Below, piece by piece: positions 1 through 7,121 of a DNA stretch of 64,000 bases (its first letter is position 1; each line of letters begins with the position of its first letter). The stretch is from an uncultured Oscillospiraceae bacterium (GTDB taxonomy: Bacteria > Bacillota > Clostridia > Oscillospirales > Oscillospiraceae), in the NCBI GenBank assembly GCA_910587645.1, contig CAJUNA010000042.1, positions 35,554 through 99,553 of the forward strand. Reading direction: 5' to 3'. Position numbers and translations under genes: made by a program. The notes beneath the pieces were generated by a model that saw only the letters and a list, made by a program, of their open reading frames with translations, was not told where the DNA came from and did no database searches.

Positions 1-140
1 AGCACGTCTTCCCGCATGGCGTTCTGTCCGTTCTCATAGTTGCTGATCGCGGAGACACTGACTCCCAGCGCCTTGGCCAATTCCCCTTGATTGATGCCCA
101 ACTCCTTGCGCCGCTCCCGCAGTCTTTGCCCAAAGCTCAT
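1..140 (-). CDS. XRE-family transcriptional regulator, N-terminal part (runs off window)
   Basis: Reading leftward from the ATG at 140, the first 46 residues form a Cro/C1-type helix-turn-helix: MSFGQRLRERRKELGINQGE followed by a recognition helix containing VSVSAISNYENGQ. This is the classical DNA-binding fold of XRE regulators. The gene is cut by the window edge, so the effector or dimerisation domain is unseen. An AGGAG-like site lies just upstream of the ATG. The promoter carries a short palindrome at its start site, which suggests autoregulation. The target genes are unknown. Confidence 0.85.
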   Translation of the reverse strand, partial: MSFGQRLRERRKELGINQGELAKALGVSVSAISNYENGQNAMREDV

Positions 141-161
141 GGCAGCACTCTCCTTTTCCCG

Positions 162-199
162 TATAGCTATAGGATATATGGAATCACACAAAAAGTCAA
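162..199 (-). promoter_or_regulatory. Promoter and possible operator of the XRE gene
   Basis: On the minus strand there is a TTGACT -35 (194-199), a 17-bp spacer and a TATCCT -10 (171-176). A 10-bp palindrome TATAGCTATA (162-171) covers the expected start site, a typical position for a self-repressing XRE protein. A second promoter-like pair pointing the other way (TTGACA near 223, TACTAT near 246) has no evident gene behind it. Confidence 0.55.
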
Positions 200-410
200 C
201 AGAAAATCTAAAATCCCCTCTTGACATTGCAGAACAGTTGTGCTACTATATCCATGGCCGGTAAACAGCAAAACAAAAATTTTAAATATAAATATAGCAT
301 AACTTTATTTTTGCGGAATTGAATAGGGGAAATCGTACTTTGAGCAAAAATGCGGCGGCAACTGGGATTGTTTTCCGTCTCCTCGGTTCCGGGATCCGTG
401 CCTGCCAGCG

Positions 411-440
411 AAAAAAGGCCGTGCCAACGGCACGACCTTT
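411..440 (-). terminator. Intrinsic terminator of the tRNA operon
   Basis: A GC-rich hairpin (AAGGTCGTGCC / GGCACGGCCTT on the minus strand) is followed by a run of six T, immediately downstream of tRNA-Tyr. Confidence 0.85.
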
Positions 441-446
441 CAGGAC

Positions 447-531
447 TGGTGGGAGCGGGTGGATTCGAACCACCGAAGTCGTCGACAACAGATTTACAGT
501 CTGCCCCCTTTGGCCACTCGGGAACGCTCCC
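447..531 (-). tRNA. tRNA-Tyr (GTA)
   Basis: An 85-nt class II tRNA with a 7-bp acceptor stem GGGAGCG/CGCUCCC, a long variable arm, a GTTCGAA T-loop and an encoded CCA end. The anticodon loop reads CUGUAAA, giving anticodon GTA and tyrosine identity. It is the second gene of a two-tRNA operon, 34 nt behind tRNA-Thr. Confidence 0.95.
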
Positions 532-565
532 CTATTAAATTATAAAGGCTGTCAAACTCAGAGAA

Positions 566-641
566 TGGAGCTGGTAGACGGACTCGAACCCCCGACCTGC
601 TGATTACAAATCAGCTGCTCTACCAACTGAGCTATACCAGC
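566..641 (-). tRNA. tRNA-Thr (TGT)
   Basis: A 76-nt cloverleaf with acceptor stem GCTGGTA/TACCAGC, D-arm, GTTCGAG T-loop and encoded CCA. The anticodon loop TTTGTAA gives anticodon TGT, threonine. It is transcribed leftward as the first gene of the operon, from the promoter at 661-689. Confidence 0.95.
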
Positions 642-660
642 ACGATTAGCAACGAATCGT

Positions 661-689
661 ATGATAGCAGACTTTCTCGGATTTGTCAA
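661..689 (-). promoter_or_regulatory. Promoter of the tRNA-Thr/tRNA-Tyr operon
   Basis: On the minus strand a perfect TTGACA -35 (684-689) is separated by 17 bp from a TATCAT -10 (661-666), about 13 nt before the tRNA-Thr 5' end. Confidence 0.8.
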
Positions 690-690
690 C

Positions 691-712
691 CTAAAATTTG
701 AATTTTAGGAGG
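691..712 (+). promoter_or_regulatory. Hairpin overlapping the Shine-Dalgarno of the small-gene cassette
   Basis: CCTAAAATT-TG-AATTTTAGG (691-710) forms a 9-bp stem whose 3' arm contains the first bases of the AGGAGG ribosome site (707-712) of the gene at 723. The same bases lie upstream of the divergent tRNA promoter. This is either an operator or an RNA element masking the ribosome site; the sequence alone does not decide. Confidence 0.4.
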
Positions 713-722
713 AAAAATTTTT

Positions 723-890
723 TTGCGTACTGTACATAAGAACTGGCGGGACGTCCAGCGGCGGGCGGCCCGGGCGGAATGCGCCCTCTGCGGCGGCGAG
801 CTGTACGTAGGGGAACCGTTCTGGCGCTTGGGCGGCAGGGTGCTGTGCGGGTACTGCCTGCGGCACTGGCTGGGGGAGGTGCGGCCATGA
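723..890 (+). CDS. Small zinc-ribbon-like protein (55 aa)
   Basis: The start is TTG at 723, ten bases behind a perfect AGGAGG. The 55-residue product has two CxxC pairs (CALC and CGYC) 20-odd residues apart, as in a compact zinc ribbon, and an Arg-rich N-terminus. The stop codon overlaps the ATG of the next gene by 4 nt, so the three genes from here to 1413 should be translationally coupled. I do not recognise a characterised family. Binding of zinc and a nucleic-acid role are inferences from the cysteine spacing and from the sigma-like partner. Confidence 0.6.
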   Translation: MRTVHKNWRDVQRRAARAECALCGGELYVGEPFWRLGGRVLCGYCLRHWLGEVRP

Positions 891-1102
891 CCCTCCTGCA
901 AATGTCCCGCTCCTACCGGAGCAGCGCGGAAATGATCCGCCTGCGGATCATTTCCTTGAAAGACGAAGCACGCCGCGCCGAAGGGCCGGAGAAAGACGGC
1001 TTAGAGCGGCGTATCCGGGATCTGCGCGTCCTCTACCGGGAGACCCGGGAGACGGCCCTGGTCCTGGAGCGGTATTACCAGGGAAGGAGGTGTGAGGAAT
1101 GA
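887..1102 (+). CDS. Small coiled-coil protein of unknown function (71 aa)
   Basis: This gene overlaps the stop of the zinc-ribbon gene (ATGA) and its own stop overlaps the following gene (ATGA). The 71-residue product is highly charged and predicted almost entirely helical, with Arg/Glu heptad-like spacing over residues 20-65, for example in the stretch DGLERRIRDLRVLYRETRET. It has no signal peptide or cysteine motif. Proteins of this kind sit next to small sigma-like proteins in Clostridia, where they may act as partners; this is inference. A short perfect repeat GATCCGCCTGCGGATC lies inside the gene at 933-948. Confidence 0.6.
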   Translation: MTLLQMSRSYRSSAEMIRLRIISLKDEARRAEGPEKDGLERRIRDLRVLYRETRETALVLERYYQGRRCEE

Positions 1103-1413
1103 CCAGGCGGTACGGCAGGAGCCGGCAGCCAGAATATCTGCGCAGCAGCGACCTCCTGGGGGGGCTGGACGCCTGGGAGCGGGAAAACAGCGGGGACAAC
1201 GAGGAACAGCTCGCCAGGCTCCGCCGGAACCTGAAGAAGGCCCGGGAGACGGAGCTGACGGCAAAGCAGGCGGAAATCCTTCACATGTATTACGACCTGG
1301 GTATGTCCGTCCCCCGGATCGCCCAGGAAAAGGGCTTGCACAAGTCTACGGTCTCCCGTACGCTGGCCCGGGGCCGGGAAAGATTAAAAAGGTACTTGCA
1401 ATATAGCTGGTAA
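1099..1413 (+). CDS. Sigma-70 region 4-like helix-turn-helix protein (104 aa)
   Basis: Residues 55-100 carry a sigma-region-4 / LuxR-like helix-turn-helix with the usual LTAKQAEILHMYY entry helix, an IAQEKGLHKSTVSRTLARGR recognition helix and a basic end. There is no region 2, so this is not a full sigma factor. It resembles the small sigma-like proteins that activate or accompany mobile-element genes in Firmicutes. The N-terminal 50 residues are charged. It is the last gene of a three-gene overlapping cassette beside the tRNA operon; tRNA-adjacent placement is common for integrated elements, but no integrase is visible. Confidence 0.75.
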   Translation: MTRRYGRSRQPEYLRSSDLLGGLDAWERENSGDNEEQLARLRRNLKKARETELTAKQAEILHMYYDLGMSVPRIAQEKGLHKSTVSRTLARGRERLKRYLQYSW

Positions 1414-1479
1414 TCTGATACACTCTCCAAATATAGTTTGTATTCCGTCAAAAATCACCGGAGAAGGAGAAAAGGGAAC

Positions 1480-2364
1480 ATGATTAATTCAGCTATGCAC
1501 AGCCGTTGGGGCAAATTGGGGATGGCTATGACCGGGGCGTTGATCTACTCAATTGGCATCAATCTGTTTGTAGTCCCCCTGGGCTTGTTTACGGGGGGCA
1601 TGATGGGCTTCTGCCAATTGCTGCGGAGCATCATCCTGGGCCTGTTGGGGATTGATGCCCTGACCTTTGACCTGTCGGGTATTATTTACTACATCTTGAA
1701 CATACCGCTGTTCATCATTGCCTACCGGTCTCTGGGGCACATGTTTTTCCGCAACACCCTTATCTGTGCCACAGCTTATACCGTATTTTTGAGCATCATT
1801 CCCATTCCTGCCGCCCCCATTGTGGATGATGTGCTCACCGGCTGCCTGTTGGGGGGCGTTATTTCCGGCGTAGGTACAGGCATTGCCCTGACCAGCGGAT
1901 GCTGCGGCGGCGGCCTGGACATCATCGGGCTGTATATGTCCAAGAAGGGCGTAAAGATCACCATGGGCCAGTTCGGCATGTTCTTTAATTTTGTGCTGTT
2001 TATGCTGTGCTGGATGCTCTATGACATTCCTACCATGATTTATTCCGTGCTGAACACCATTTTTCACGCCCTGGCTTTAGACCGCGCCCACCGGCAGAGC
2101 GTTACTGTCCAGGTGTTGATTTTCACCAAGCTGGAAAACCCCGATCTCGACCGTTATATCATCGAAAACCTCCACCGGGGCATCACCCGCTGGGAAGGCA
2201 AGGGCGTCTACACAGGCGAGGACACCCATATCCTGTGCGTGTGCATGAACAAGTACGAAATTGAGGATCTGCGGGAAGCCCTGCGGAAGATTGACCCGAA
2301 AGCTTTCTTTATCGTCCAGGAGGGCGTACACGTCAGCCGTAATTTCGAACGCCGCCTATCCTGA
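1480..2364 (+). CDS. YitT family membrane protein (DUF161 + DUF2179)
   Basis: The 294-residue product has about six hydrophobic segments in residues 15-200, including the glycine-rich TSGCCGGGLDIIGLYMSKK loop typical of YitT proteins, and a soluble C-terminal DUF2179 domain (about 215-290) ending FIVQEGVHVSRNF. YitT proteins are cytoplasmic-membrane proteins of undefined function; DUF2179 is thought to be a ligand-sensing domain. The ATG at 1480 is preferred because AAGGAG lies 8-13 bases upstream, whereas a longer form from TTG 1438 lacks a ribosome site. A second YitT gene sits at 7122-7973. The two differ enough to be separate subfamilies rather than a recent duplication. Confidence 0.88.
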   Translation: MINSAMHSRWGKLGMAMTGALIYSIGINLFVVPLGLFTGGMMGFCQLLRSIILGLLGIDALTFDLSGIIYYILNIPLFIIAYRSLGHMFFRNTLICATAYTVFLSIIPIPAAPIVDDVLTGCLLGGVISGVGTGIALTSGCCGGGLDIIGLYMSKKGVKITMGQFGMFFNFVLFMLCWMLYDIPTMIYSVLNTIFHALALDRAHRQSVTVQVLIFTKLENPDLDRYIIENLHRGITRWEGKGVYTGEDTHILCVCMNKYEIEDLREALRKIDPKAFFIVQEGVHVSRNFERRLS

Positions 2365-2429
2365 CAGCCCCAAGAAGTCCCGGTAGCCCCCATCCTGACG
2401 GTTCCCTAGCAAAGACCAAACAATCCCAA

Positions 2430-2461
2430 AAGGCCGGCGGGGCTCATGCCCTGCCGGCCTT
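2430..2461. terminator. Bidirectional terminator
   Basis: A 14-bp stem (AAGGCCGGCGGGGC / GCCCTGCCGGCCTT, one G-T pair) lies between two convergent genes. On the minus strand it is followed by TTTTGGG, so it best serves the leftward WG/SLH gene. Confidence 0.75.
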
Positions 2462-2472
2462 CTCACGCAGTA

Positions 2473-4299
2473 TCAAGTTTCTTCCACTAAAAAGCGGAAC
2501 AAGAACGTTACAATCTGCCCCCGGCTGCACACGGCGTCAGGAGAAAACAGTCCATCGCCACTCCCGGCGGTAATCCCCTCCGCTACCGCCCAAGCAACCG
2601 CCTGCGCGTATTCCGCCTCAGCGTCCACATCCGCAAACGCCGCTATATCGCCCATCGGGCAGTCCGCCGCGTACCAAAGGTAGGCCACCGCCATTGCCCG
2701 GGAGCAAAGCTCCGCCGCGCCAAAGGTCTCTCCGTCCACCATACCGTTTTCATAGGCCCACAGGGCTGCCTGATAGTAGTAATTGCTGGGGGATACATCG
2801 GTAAAGGGATTTTCCACAACTGGCTCCGGACGGCCCACAGCCCGCCACAGGAAGGTCAGGATTTCCCCGGTGGTGCAGGATTTATCTGGGGAGAACTGCC
2901 CTCCTCCGGTGCCGGTGATGACATCATGGTCTGTAGCCCAGGTTACCGCTTCGGCGTACCAGGAACCGGCGGGGACATCGGTAAAACCACCCACCTCCGC
3001 GCTTGCGCCGAAGGGCGCGGCCTGTTTGGCGTCAATGACCTCCTCCGTGTCGTAAACCCGCCAGATGTCGCCACGCTTCAGCCACAGGCAGCCGCCCCAG
3101 TGGTACGCGTTTTCATAGGTGAAGGGAACCAGCAGGTTGCCGTCCATATCGCTGACACCGCAGGAGCCGTCTGCCTGGATCAGCACCGTCACGCCGCCGC
3201 TGAACCCCAGGCCTCCGGCGGCATCGGAGGTAAACAGTACCGCGCCGGTCTCATCAATAGCTTGCAGCGCGCCATCAGCATAGCACAGTGCTGCCCCGTC
3301 CTGGAACGGCTCTACCTGCTCAAAGTCAAAACCGGTAATCTGCCGCCCTTCCGGATCTGCATAGGCCCAACGCTCTTGCTGGAGCAGGGCGGCGAAGCCA
3401 TCAGGATAAGTCACAGCGCCATCGTATTCCGCCGGGACGGTTTCCTCGCCGCTGGCAGCGATCAGGCCCCAGCCCGTCTTTCCATTTTCTCCCTTGACGC
3501 ACACGGCGGCTTTGCCGCCAGAAAAGGCTTCTGCCGCTTCATATTGATAGGGGATCGCCAGCTCGCCCTGGTGGTCCCGGTATCCCCATGTGCCGGGGGT
3601 GGGTAGGAAGCCCAGAGGGCTGCCGTCCTCGTCCAGCTCCCACTCCCCCTTTTCCGCCACAGCAATGCGTCCATCGTGAAAGCCGTTCTGGTAATCCACC
3701 CAGGCGTCCGTTAAGATGCACAGTTCCCTGCCGGCACTGTCGATCACCAAATAGACGGTTGCCGGCTGTTCCTCGCCGCCATGGACGGGAATGACCGCAA
3801 CGCCATCGCTGAAACGGACGCAGTCCGTTTCCTCCAGCGCGGCGTCAGGGAAAGCCGCTACTTCCTCGCCAGTCTTGTCCAGCAGAACCAGTGTGCCGGA
3901 CGCGTCTACTGCGAAAGCGCGGCCCTCCGAGAAGGGGAACGCACGGACGTACTGCATGGGGATAACCAGCGTCCCCTCCGTGTCTACGTAGCCAAAACGT
4001 CCACCCTGGAAGCGGGAATCCCGTCCCTGGGTCCACTCGCCGGACAGGGACACCAAGGCCAGGCCATCGTGAAATTCTCCAGCGAAAGCGTAATTAGGCT
4101 CCAGCAGCAACGTACCGTCCGCGTGGTAGTAACCGTAGGAGCCGTCCTCCAGGACGGTGTATACCTCCTCCTCCGGGCTATAGGCGGCCACTTCGTCTAT
4201 CCGAAGGTTGACCAGCTCCTCCACTGCCGCGGAGGAGGGGGCCGTCAGGCCCAGGCTCAGCAGCCCTGCTAATGCCAAGGCCAGCAGTGTTTTTTTCAT
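2473..4299 (-). CDS. Secreted WG-repeat protein with three C-terminal SLH domains
   Basis: A 608-residue exported protein. MKKTLLALALAGLLSLGLTA is a typical signal peptide cleaved near residue 25. Residues about 40-430 are tandem WG (KWG) repeats with motifs such as GYYHADGTLLLEP, RFGYVDTEGTLVIP and TWGYRDHQGELAIP, probably a beta-propeller-like binding surface. Residues about 437-606 hold three SLH domains (first: FTDVPAGSWYAEAVTWA; two more follow), which anchor proteins to cell-wall secondary polymers or the S-layer. The ATG at 4299 fits the signal peptide; 75 in-frame upstream codons have no role. Its ligand is unknown. A second SLH protein is encoded at 17321-18370. Confidence 0.9.
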   Translation of the reverse strand: MKKTLLALALAGLLSLGLTAPSSAAVEELVNLRIDEVAAYSPEEEVYTVLEDGSYGYYHADGTLLLEPNYAFAGEFHDGLALVSLSGEWTQGRDSRFQGGRFGYVDTEGTLVIPMQYVRAFPFSEGRAFAVDASGTLVLLDKTGEEVAAFPDAALEETDCVRFSDGVAVIPVHGGEEQPATVYLVIDSAGRELCILTDAWVDYQNGFHDGRIAVAEKGEWELDEDGSPLGFLPTPGTWGYRDHQGELAIPYQYEAAEAFSGGKAAVCVKGENGKTGWGLIAASGEETVPAEYDGAVTYPDGFAALLQQERWAYADPEGRQITGFDFEQVEPFQDGAALCYADGALQAIDETGAVLFTSDAAGGLGFSGGVTVLIQADGSCGVSDMDGNLLVPFTYENAYHWGGCLWLKRGDIWRVYDTEEVIDAKQAAPFGASAEVGGFTDVPAGSWYAEAVTWATDHDVITGTGGGQFSPDKSCTTGEILTFLWRAVGRPEPVVENPFTDVSPSNYYYQAALWAYENGMVDGETFGAAELCSRAMAVAYLWYAADCPMGDIAAFADVDAEAEYAQAVAWAVAEGITAGSGDGLFSPDAVCSRGQIVTFLFRFLVEET

Positions 4300-4345
4300 G
4301 GCAGTATCCTTTCCTGTGTGCGTAAGGCGGTTCTTCTTTGCCCCA

Positions 4346-4374
4346 ATTTTACCCGATGCCGCCGGATTTTGCAA
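4346..4374 (-). promoter_or_regulatory. Promoter of the WG/SLH gene
   Basis: On the minus strand TTGCAA (4369-4374), a 17-bp spacer and TAAAAT (4346-4351) place transcription start about 40 nt upstream of the ATG at 4299. Confidence 0.6.
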
Positions 4375-4600
4375 GCCGTTCCAGTGATTCGTAATGGAAT
4401 TGTAACGGAAAAAGGCGGCACTTTGCGGTTTTTTTCCATATTCTGGGGTAAAATGCCGGTTGGGGCAGCGGGGCCTGCTTTTTCCGCACACTATGCCGCG
4501 AATGTTCTGTAGGCGGTCTTGCAATAGACGCTGATCCGCCCCCTATCAACAAATTTGCCTATTCCCCAACTTTTCCAGCGGGAATTCGTTTACATAATGA

Positions 4601-4621
4601 TGTGGATAACTCTGTGGATAA
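4601..4621 (-). promoter_or_regulatory. Two tandem consensus DnaA boxes
   Basis: TTATCCACA occurs twice on the minus strand (4601-4609 and 4613-4621), 12 bp apart, in the 430-bp gap between the WG/SLH gene and the LysR terminator. Both match the strict DnaA-box consensus. No dnaA, dnaN or other origin genes are near, so this is not oriC on present evidence; a DnaA-titration site or DnaA-regulated promoter is possible. I see nothing else in the gap apart from the promoter at 4346-4374. Confidence 0.5.
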
Positions 4622-4727
4622 TGTGCAAAACCTTAGCGCGGAAAGCACTGCGGCTAGTTCCCTTCCGTTATGAGATGCCGTGGGGCAAGTACTTTTTCCA
4701 GAGTTGTGCCGGTTTTTGGCAAAACAA

Positions 4728-4765
4728 AACGGCGGGTAGAATGCCGTTGGATTCTACCCGCCGTT
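4728..4765 (-). terminator. Terminator of the LysR gene
   Basis: A 15-bp perfect stem (AACGGCGGGTAGAAT and its complement, 8-nt loop) directly follows the LysR stop codon and is followed on the minus strand by TTTTGTTTTG. Confidence 0.85.
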
Positions 4766-4766
4766 A

Positions 4767-5702
4767 TCAATCTGGTGTATTTAGGTTTCCTTCCCCTCCG
4801 CCGTCCAAAAAGCCGTATGCTGCGCAGACGGACAGCAGGTGGCTCAAAAATTGATGGACCTCCCGCCGCTTCAGGCTGCCACGCAGGCAGATGAACCGCA
4901 GAGCCGTCTCCTCACCAGGAACCAACGTTACAGCCGCCACCCGGTAGTACTCCGCAAAGGATTGGGGGCCAAGTACGACCCCCCGCCCGCTGCGAACCAG
5001 GTTCATGCTGGTTTCTATACCATCTGAACGGTAGACGCGGCGGAAGGCAATGTTGAACTGCTTGCAGGTTTCCTTCAAAATCCGGTCTTCCGCTGAATTT
5101 TCCAGGCCGGAAATCATAGCGCAGCCCTGCAAGTCCTGGAGCGTCAGGGCCGCGCAGGCCGCGCGGGGATCCTGCGGCGAAGTCAGCACACACTGGCGTT
5201 CCCGCACCAGTTCCCGGGTATAAAATTCCGGCCGCTTGTCCAGATAATCCTCCGATGGGAGACGGTCCAGGGCCAGGTCGATGGTTCCATTCCGCAGGTC
5301 AGCCAGATAGTCCCGTCCCGCCTCCGTGACAAAAACGGCTTCCATGTCTGGGTGGGCATCGAAAAACCGCACAATGTCGGGAAACAGCCCGTTGGAATAC
5401 ACCCGCGCCCCTACTACGATGCGCAAGCGGAGGTTTTTCGGCTTCCCCATGGATACTACCGCATGGTGGAAGGCCATCCAGGCTTCTACCGCCGGCTGGG
5501 CCTCCCGGCAGAAGACTACCCCGTCCTCGGTCAGCTCCAGCCCCCGGGCCGTCCGGGTAAACAGGGGGAAGCCCAGTTCATGCTCCAGCCGGTGGATCTG
5601 CTGGGACAGGGCGGACTGGGAAATGAAAAGCCGCTCCGCCGCCCGGGATATATTCTTGCAGGCAGCTACCTCCAAGACGTACTGCACTTGTGTAACGGTC
5701 AA
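4767..5702 (-). CDS. LysR-type transcriptional regulator
   Basis: The product is about 311 residues. Residues 1-62 are a LysR winged helix-turn-helix (VTQVQYVLEVA, ISRAAERLFISQSALSQQI, LEHELGFPLFTRTARGLELT), and residues 90-290 form a periplasmic-binding-like effector domain. I place the start at TTG 5702, nine bases behind GGAGGGGGG. The in-frame ATG at 5723 sits in the T-tract of the preceding gene's terminator and has no ribosome site. The gene lies downstream of the YjiH gene on the same strand but behind a strong terminator. Two dyads of the T-N11-A type (7090-7110, 8123-8141) at neighbouring promoters are plausible targets. The effector is unknown. Confidence 0.9.
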   Translation of the reverse strand: MTVTQVQYVLEVAACKNISRAAERLFISQSALSQQIHRLEHELGFPLFTRTARGLELTEDGVVFCREAQPAVEAWMAFHHAVVSMGKPKNLRLRIVVGARVYSNGLFPDIVRFFDAHPDMEAVFVTEAGRDYLADLRNGTIDLALDRLPSEDYLDKRPEFYTRELVRERQCVLTSPQDPRAACAALTLQDLQGCAMISGLENSAEDRILKETCKQFNIAFRRVYRSDGIETSMNLVRSGRGVVLGPQSFAEYYRVAAVTLVPGEETALRFICLRGSLKRREVHQFLSHLLSVCAAYGFLDGGGEGNLNTPD

Positions 5703-5727
5703 GCCCCGCTGTCCCCCCTCCATAATA

Positions 5728-5760
5728 AAATCCGCCGTTCCCGTTGGGAGCGGCGGATTT
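5728..5760 (-). terminator. Terminator of the YjiH gene
   Basis: A stem of about 15 bp (AAATCCGCCGCTCCC / GGGAACGGCGGATTT, loop AAC, one G-T pair) is followed on the minus strand by TTTTATTATG. It separates the YjiH transcript from the LysR gene. Confidence 0.85.
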
Positions 5761-5826
5761 CAGTGTATAGTAAATTTACCAGGATGTCAAGGGAGTTTCC
5801 GGGATCCTTGCGGCAATCCGCCGGGG

Positions 5827-7002
5827 TTAAAATAGGGAGAACAAAACATAGATCCAATGGGCGGATATTCCCGCGCACAGGCCGCCGATGGTGTGGCTGA
5901 TAAGCGCCTTGCTGATCAGCTCTGTGCAATCCAGGCTGTTCATCATGGAGACGTGAGTGCTCAGATAGCCGCTCCAGCACATGCACATGGCCGTGAACAC
6001 CGCGATGTCCCCGGCGTTGGCAAGGCCCGATGAAACAAGCTGCGCCGCCATGCTGGTAGCCGCCCCAGCGGCCCCAAGAGCCGTAATAGGTACGCCTACC
6101 GCTTCGGGAGAGGAAAAGCCGAACAGGGGCTCCAGGATAAAGCTGAGCTTATCCGCCAGGAAGGGCAGGAGCCGTACGCCCTCATAGGCCGCGCCGGTAT
6201 AGCTGCCGTCCACGCTGGGGCCGTTGGTCAGCATCATGACAATGGTGCAGATAATCAGAACGCCAGGGATGATGCTGAAGCCCATTTTGACGCCGGCCAT
6301 ACCGCCGTCCAGCAGCGCCCCAATAAACCGGTTGCTCAGTCCGCCGTGGCGGATAGGGCGCATGTGGCGGTTGGGGTTCTCCGCAGGGGTGTGGGTTACC
6401 GCGTCCTCCTCCCTGCCGTAGAGCTTGGCAGTAAAGTGGAGCATAATGCGGGTACTCACCACGCTGCCAACCACCGCGCCCAGAAGGCCGACCAGCACCG
6501 CCATGGCGTAGGACTCCCCGGAGGAGATGGACAGGCTGAGCATGTATGTACAGACGATCAGGCCCATGCCGAAGGAGGTACCCAGGTTGGTCAGGGCGGG
6601 GAACTGGTAGCGTTTAAACAAGCTCTTGAAATAGTGATCCTCCGCCAAGGAGAGAATGGCCGGGTTATCAGAGAGGAAGGTGGTGACAACCCCCACCGAG
6701 GCCGCGCCGGGAAGCTGGTACAAGGGTACCATCAGCGGGTTGAGGAGACGGTTCGCCAAGGAGACCAGCCCAAACTCAGAAAATAGGGCCGAGACCGCAC
6801 CCATCAGGACACATATGGCCATCAGGTAAAATACGGTGTCGATCAAAAGGGAATAGGCGGTGTTCATCAGGGTGTTCAGCGTGTTCATCAGGCCCATCCG
6901 GCCCGCGAAAATGGCGAAAAAGGCAATGAACGCGGCGAAGAATATAAAATTCTCCGGGCCGATTTCACGCTTTTCCGGCTGTTGGGTAGTTTCTGGATTC
7001 AT
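5827..7002 (-). CDS. YjiH family membrane protein (nucleoside-recognition/GATE domain)
   Basis: The 391-residue integral membrane protein has roughly nine hydrophobic segments and the Gate-domain signature regions seen in YjiH proteins: an early VLMGAVSALFSEFGLVSLANR stretch region around residue 70, the FLSDNPAILSLAEDHYFK region around 120, and the C-terminal half with GVPITALGAAGAATSMAAQL. The family is conserved in Firmicutes and gammaproteobacteria, and its substrate is not established. The ATG at 7002 follows an AGGAGGGCG ribosome site; the in-frame ATG 15 nt upstream overlaps that site. It has its own promoter (7044-7071), with a LysR-type dyad centred about 63 bp upstream of the start site. 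Confidence 0.85.
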   Translation of the reverse strand: MNPETTQQPEKREIGPENFIFFAAFIAFFAIFAGRMGLMNTLNTLMNTAYSLLIDTVFYLMAICVLMGAVSALFSEFGLVSLANRLLNPLMVPLYQLPGAASVGVVTTFLSDNPAILSLAEDHYFKSLFKRYQFPALTNLGTSFGMGLIVCTYMLSLSISSGESYAMAVLVGLLGAVVGSVVSTRIMLHFTAKLYGREEDAVTHTPAENPNRHMRPIRHGGLSNRFIGALLDGGMAGVKMGFSIIPGVLIICTIVMMLTNGPSVDGSYTGAAYEGVRLLPFLADKLSFILEPLFGFSSPEAVGVPITALGAAGAATSMAAQLVSSGLANAGDIAVFTAMCMCWSGYLSTHVSMMNSLDCTELISKALISHTIGGLCAGISAHWIYVLFSLF

Positions 7003-7043
7003 GTGGTCGCCCTCCTGCACATGTTACAAAAGTGTCGTGGACA

Positions 7044-7071
7044 TTATAACGAAATATGTCGGAATTGTGAA
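7044..7071 (-). promoter_or_regulatory. Promoter of the YjiH gene
   Basis: On the minus strand TTCACA (7066-7071), a 16- to 17-bp spacer and TATAAT (7044-7049); start predicted near 7037. Confidence 0.6.
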
Positions 7072-7089
7072 ACAAGATTTTGTTATAGC

Positions 7090-7110
7090 TATATAAGTTT
7101 GGCTTATATA
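7090..7110. promoter_or_regulatory. 21-bp dyad, candidate LysR operator (copy 1)
   Basis: TATATAAG-TTTGG-CTTATATA is a perfect dyad with 8-bp arms and a 5-bp spacer. It contains T-N11-A inside ATAAG-N5-CTTAT, the general architecture of LysR boxes. Its centre is about -63 from the predicted YjiH start, the usual activation position. A second copy of the core is at 8123-8141. Confidence 0.55.
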
Positions 7111-7121
7111 CCAGAAGGGGG

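Noticed and set aside
162..251. Rightward promoter TTGACA/TACTAT at 223-251 as evidence for a gene
   Set aside because: Only a 22-codon frame without a ribosome site follows and no rightward terminator with a U-run is present.
4601..4621. DnaA boxes as part of oriC
   Set aside because: Only two boxes, no AT-rich unwinding element and no dnaA, dnaN, recF or rpmH nearby; kept only as a DnaA-binding candidate.
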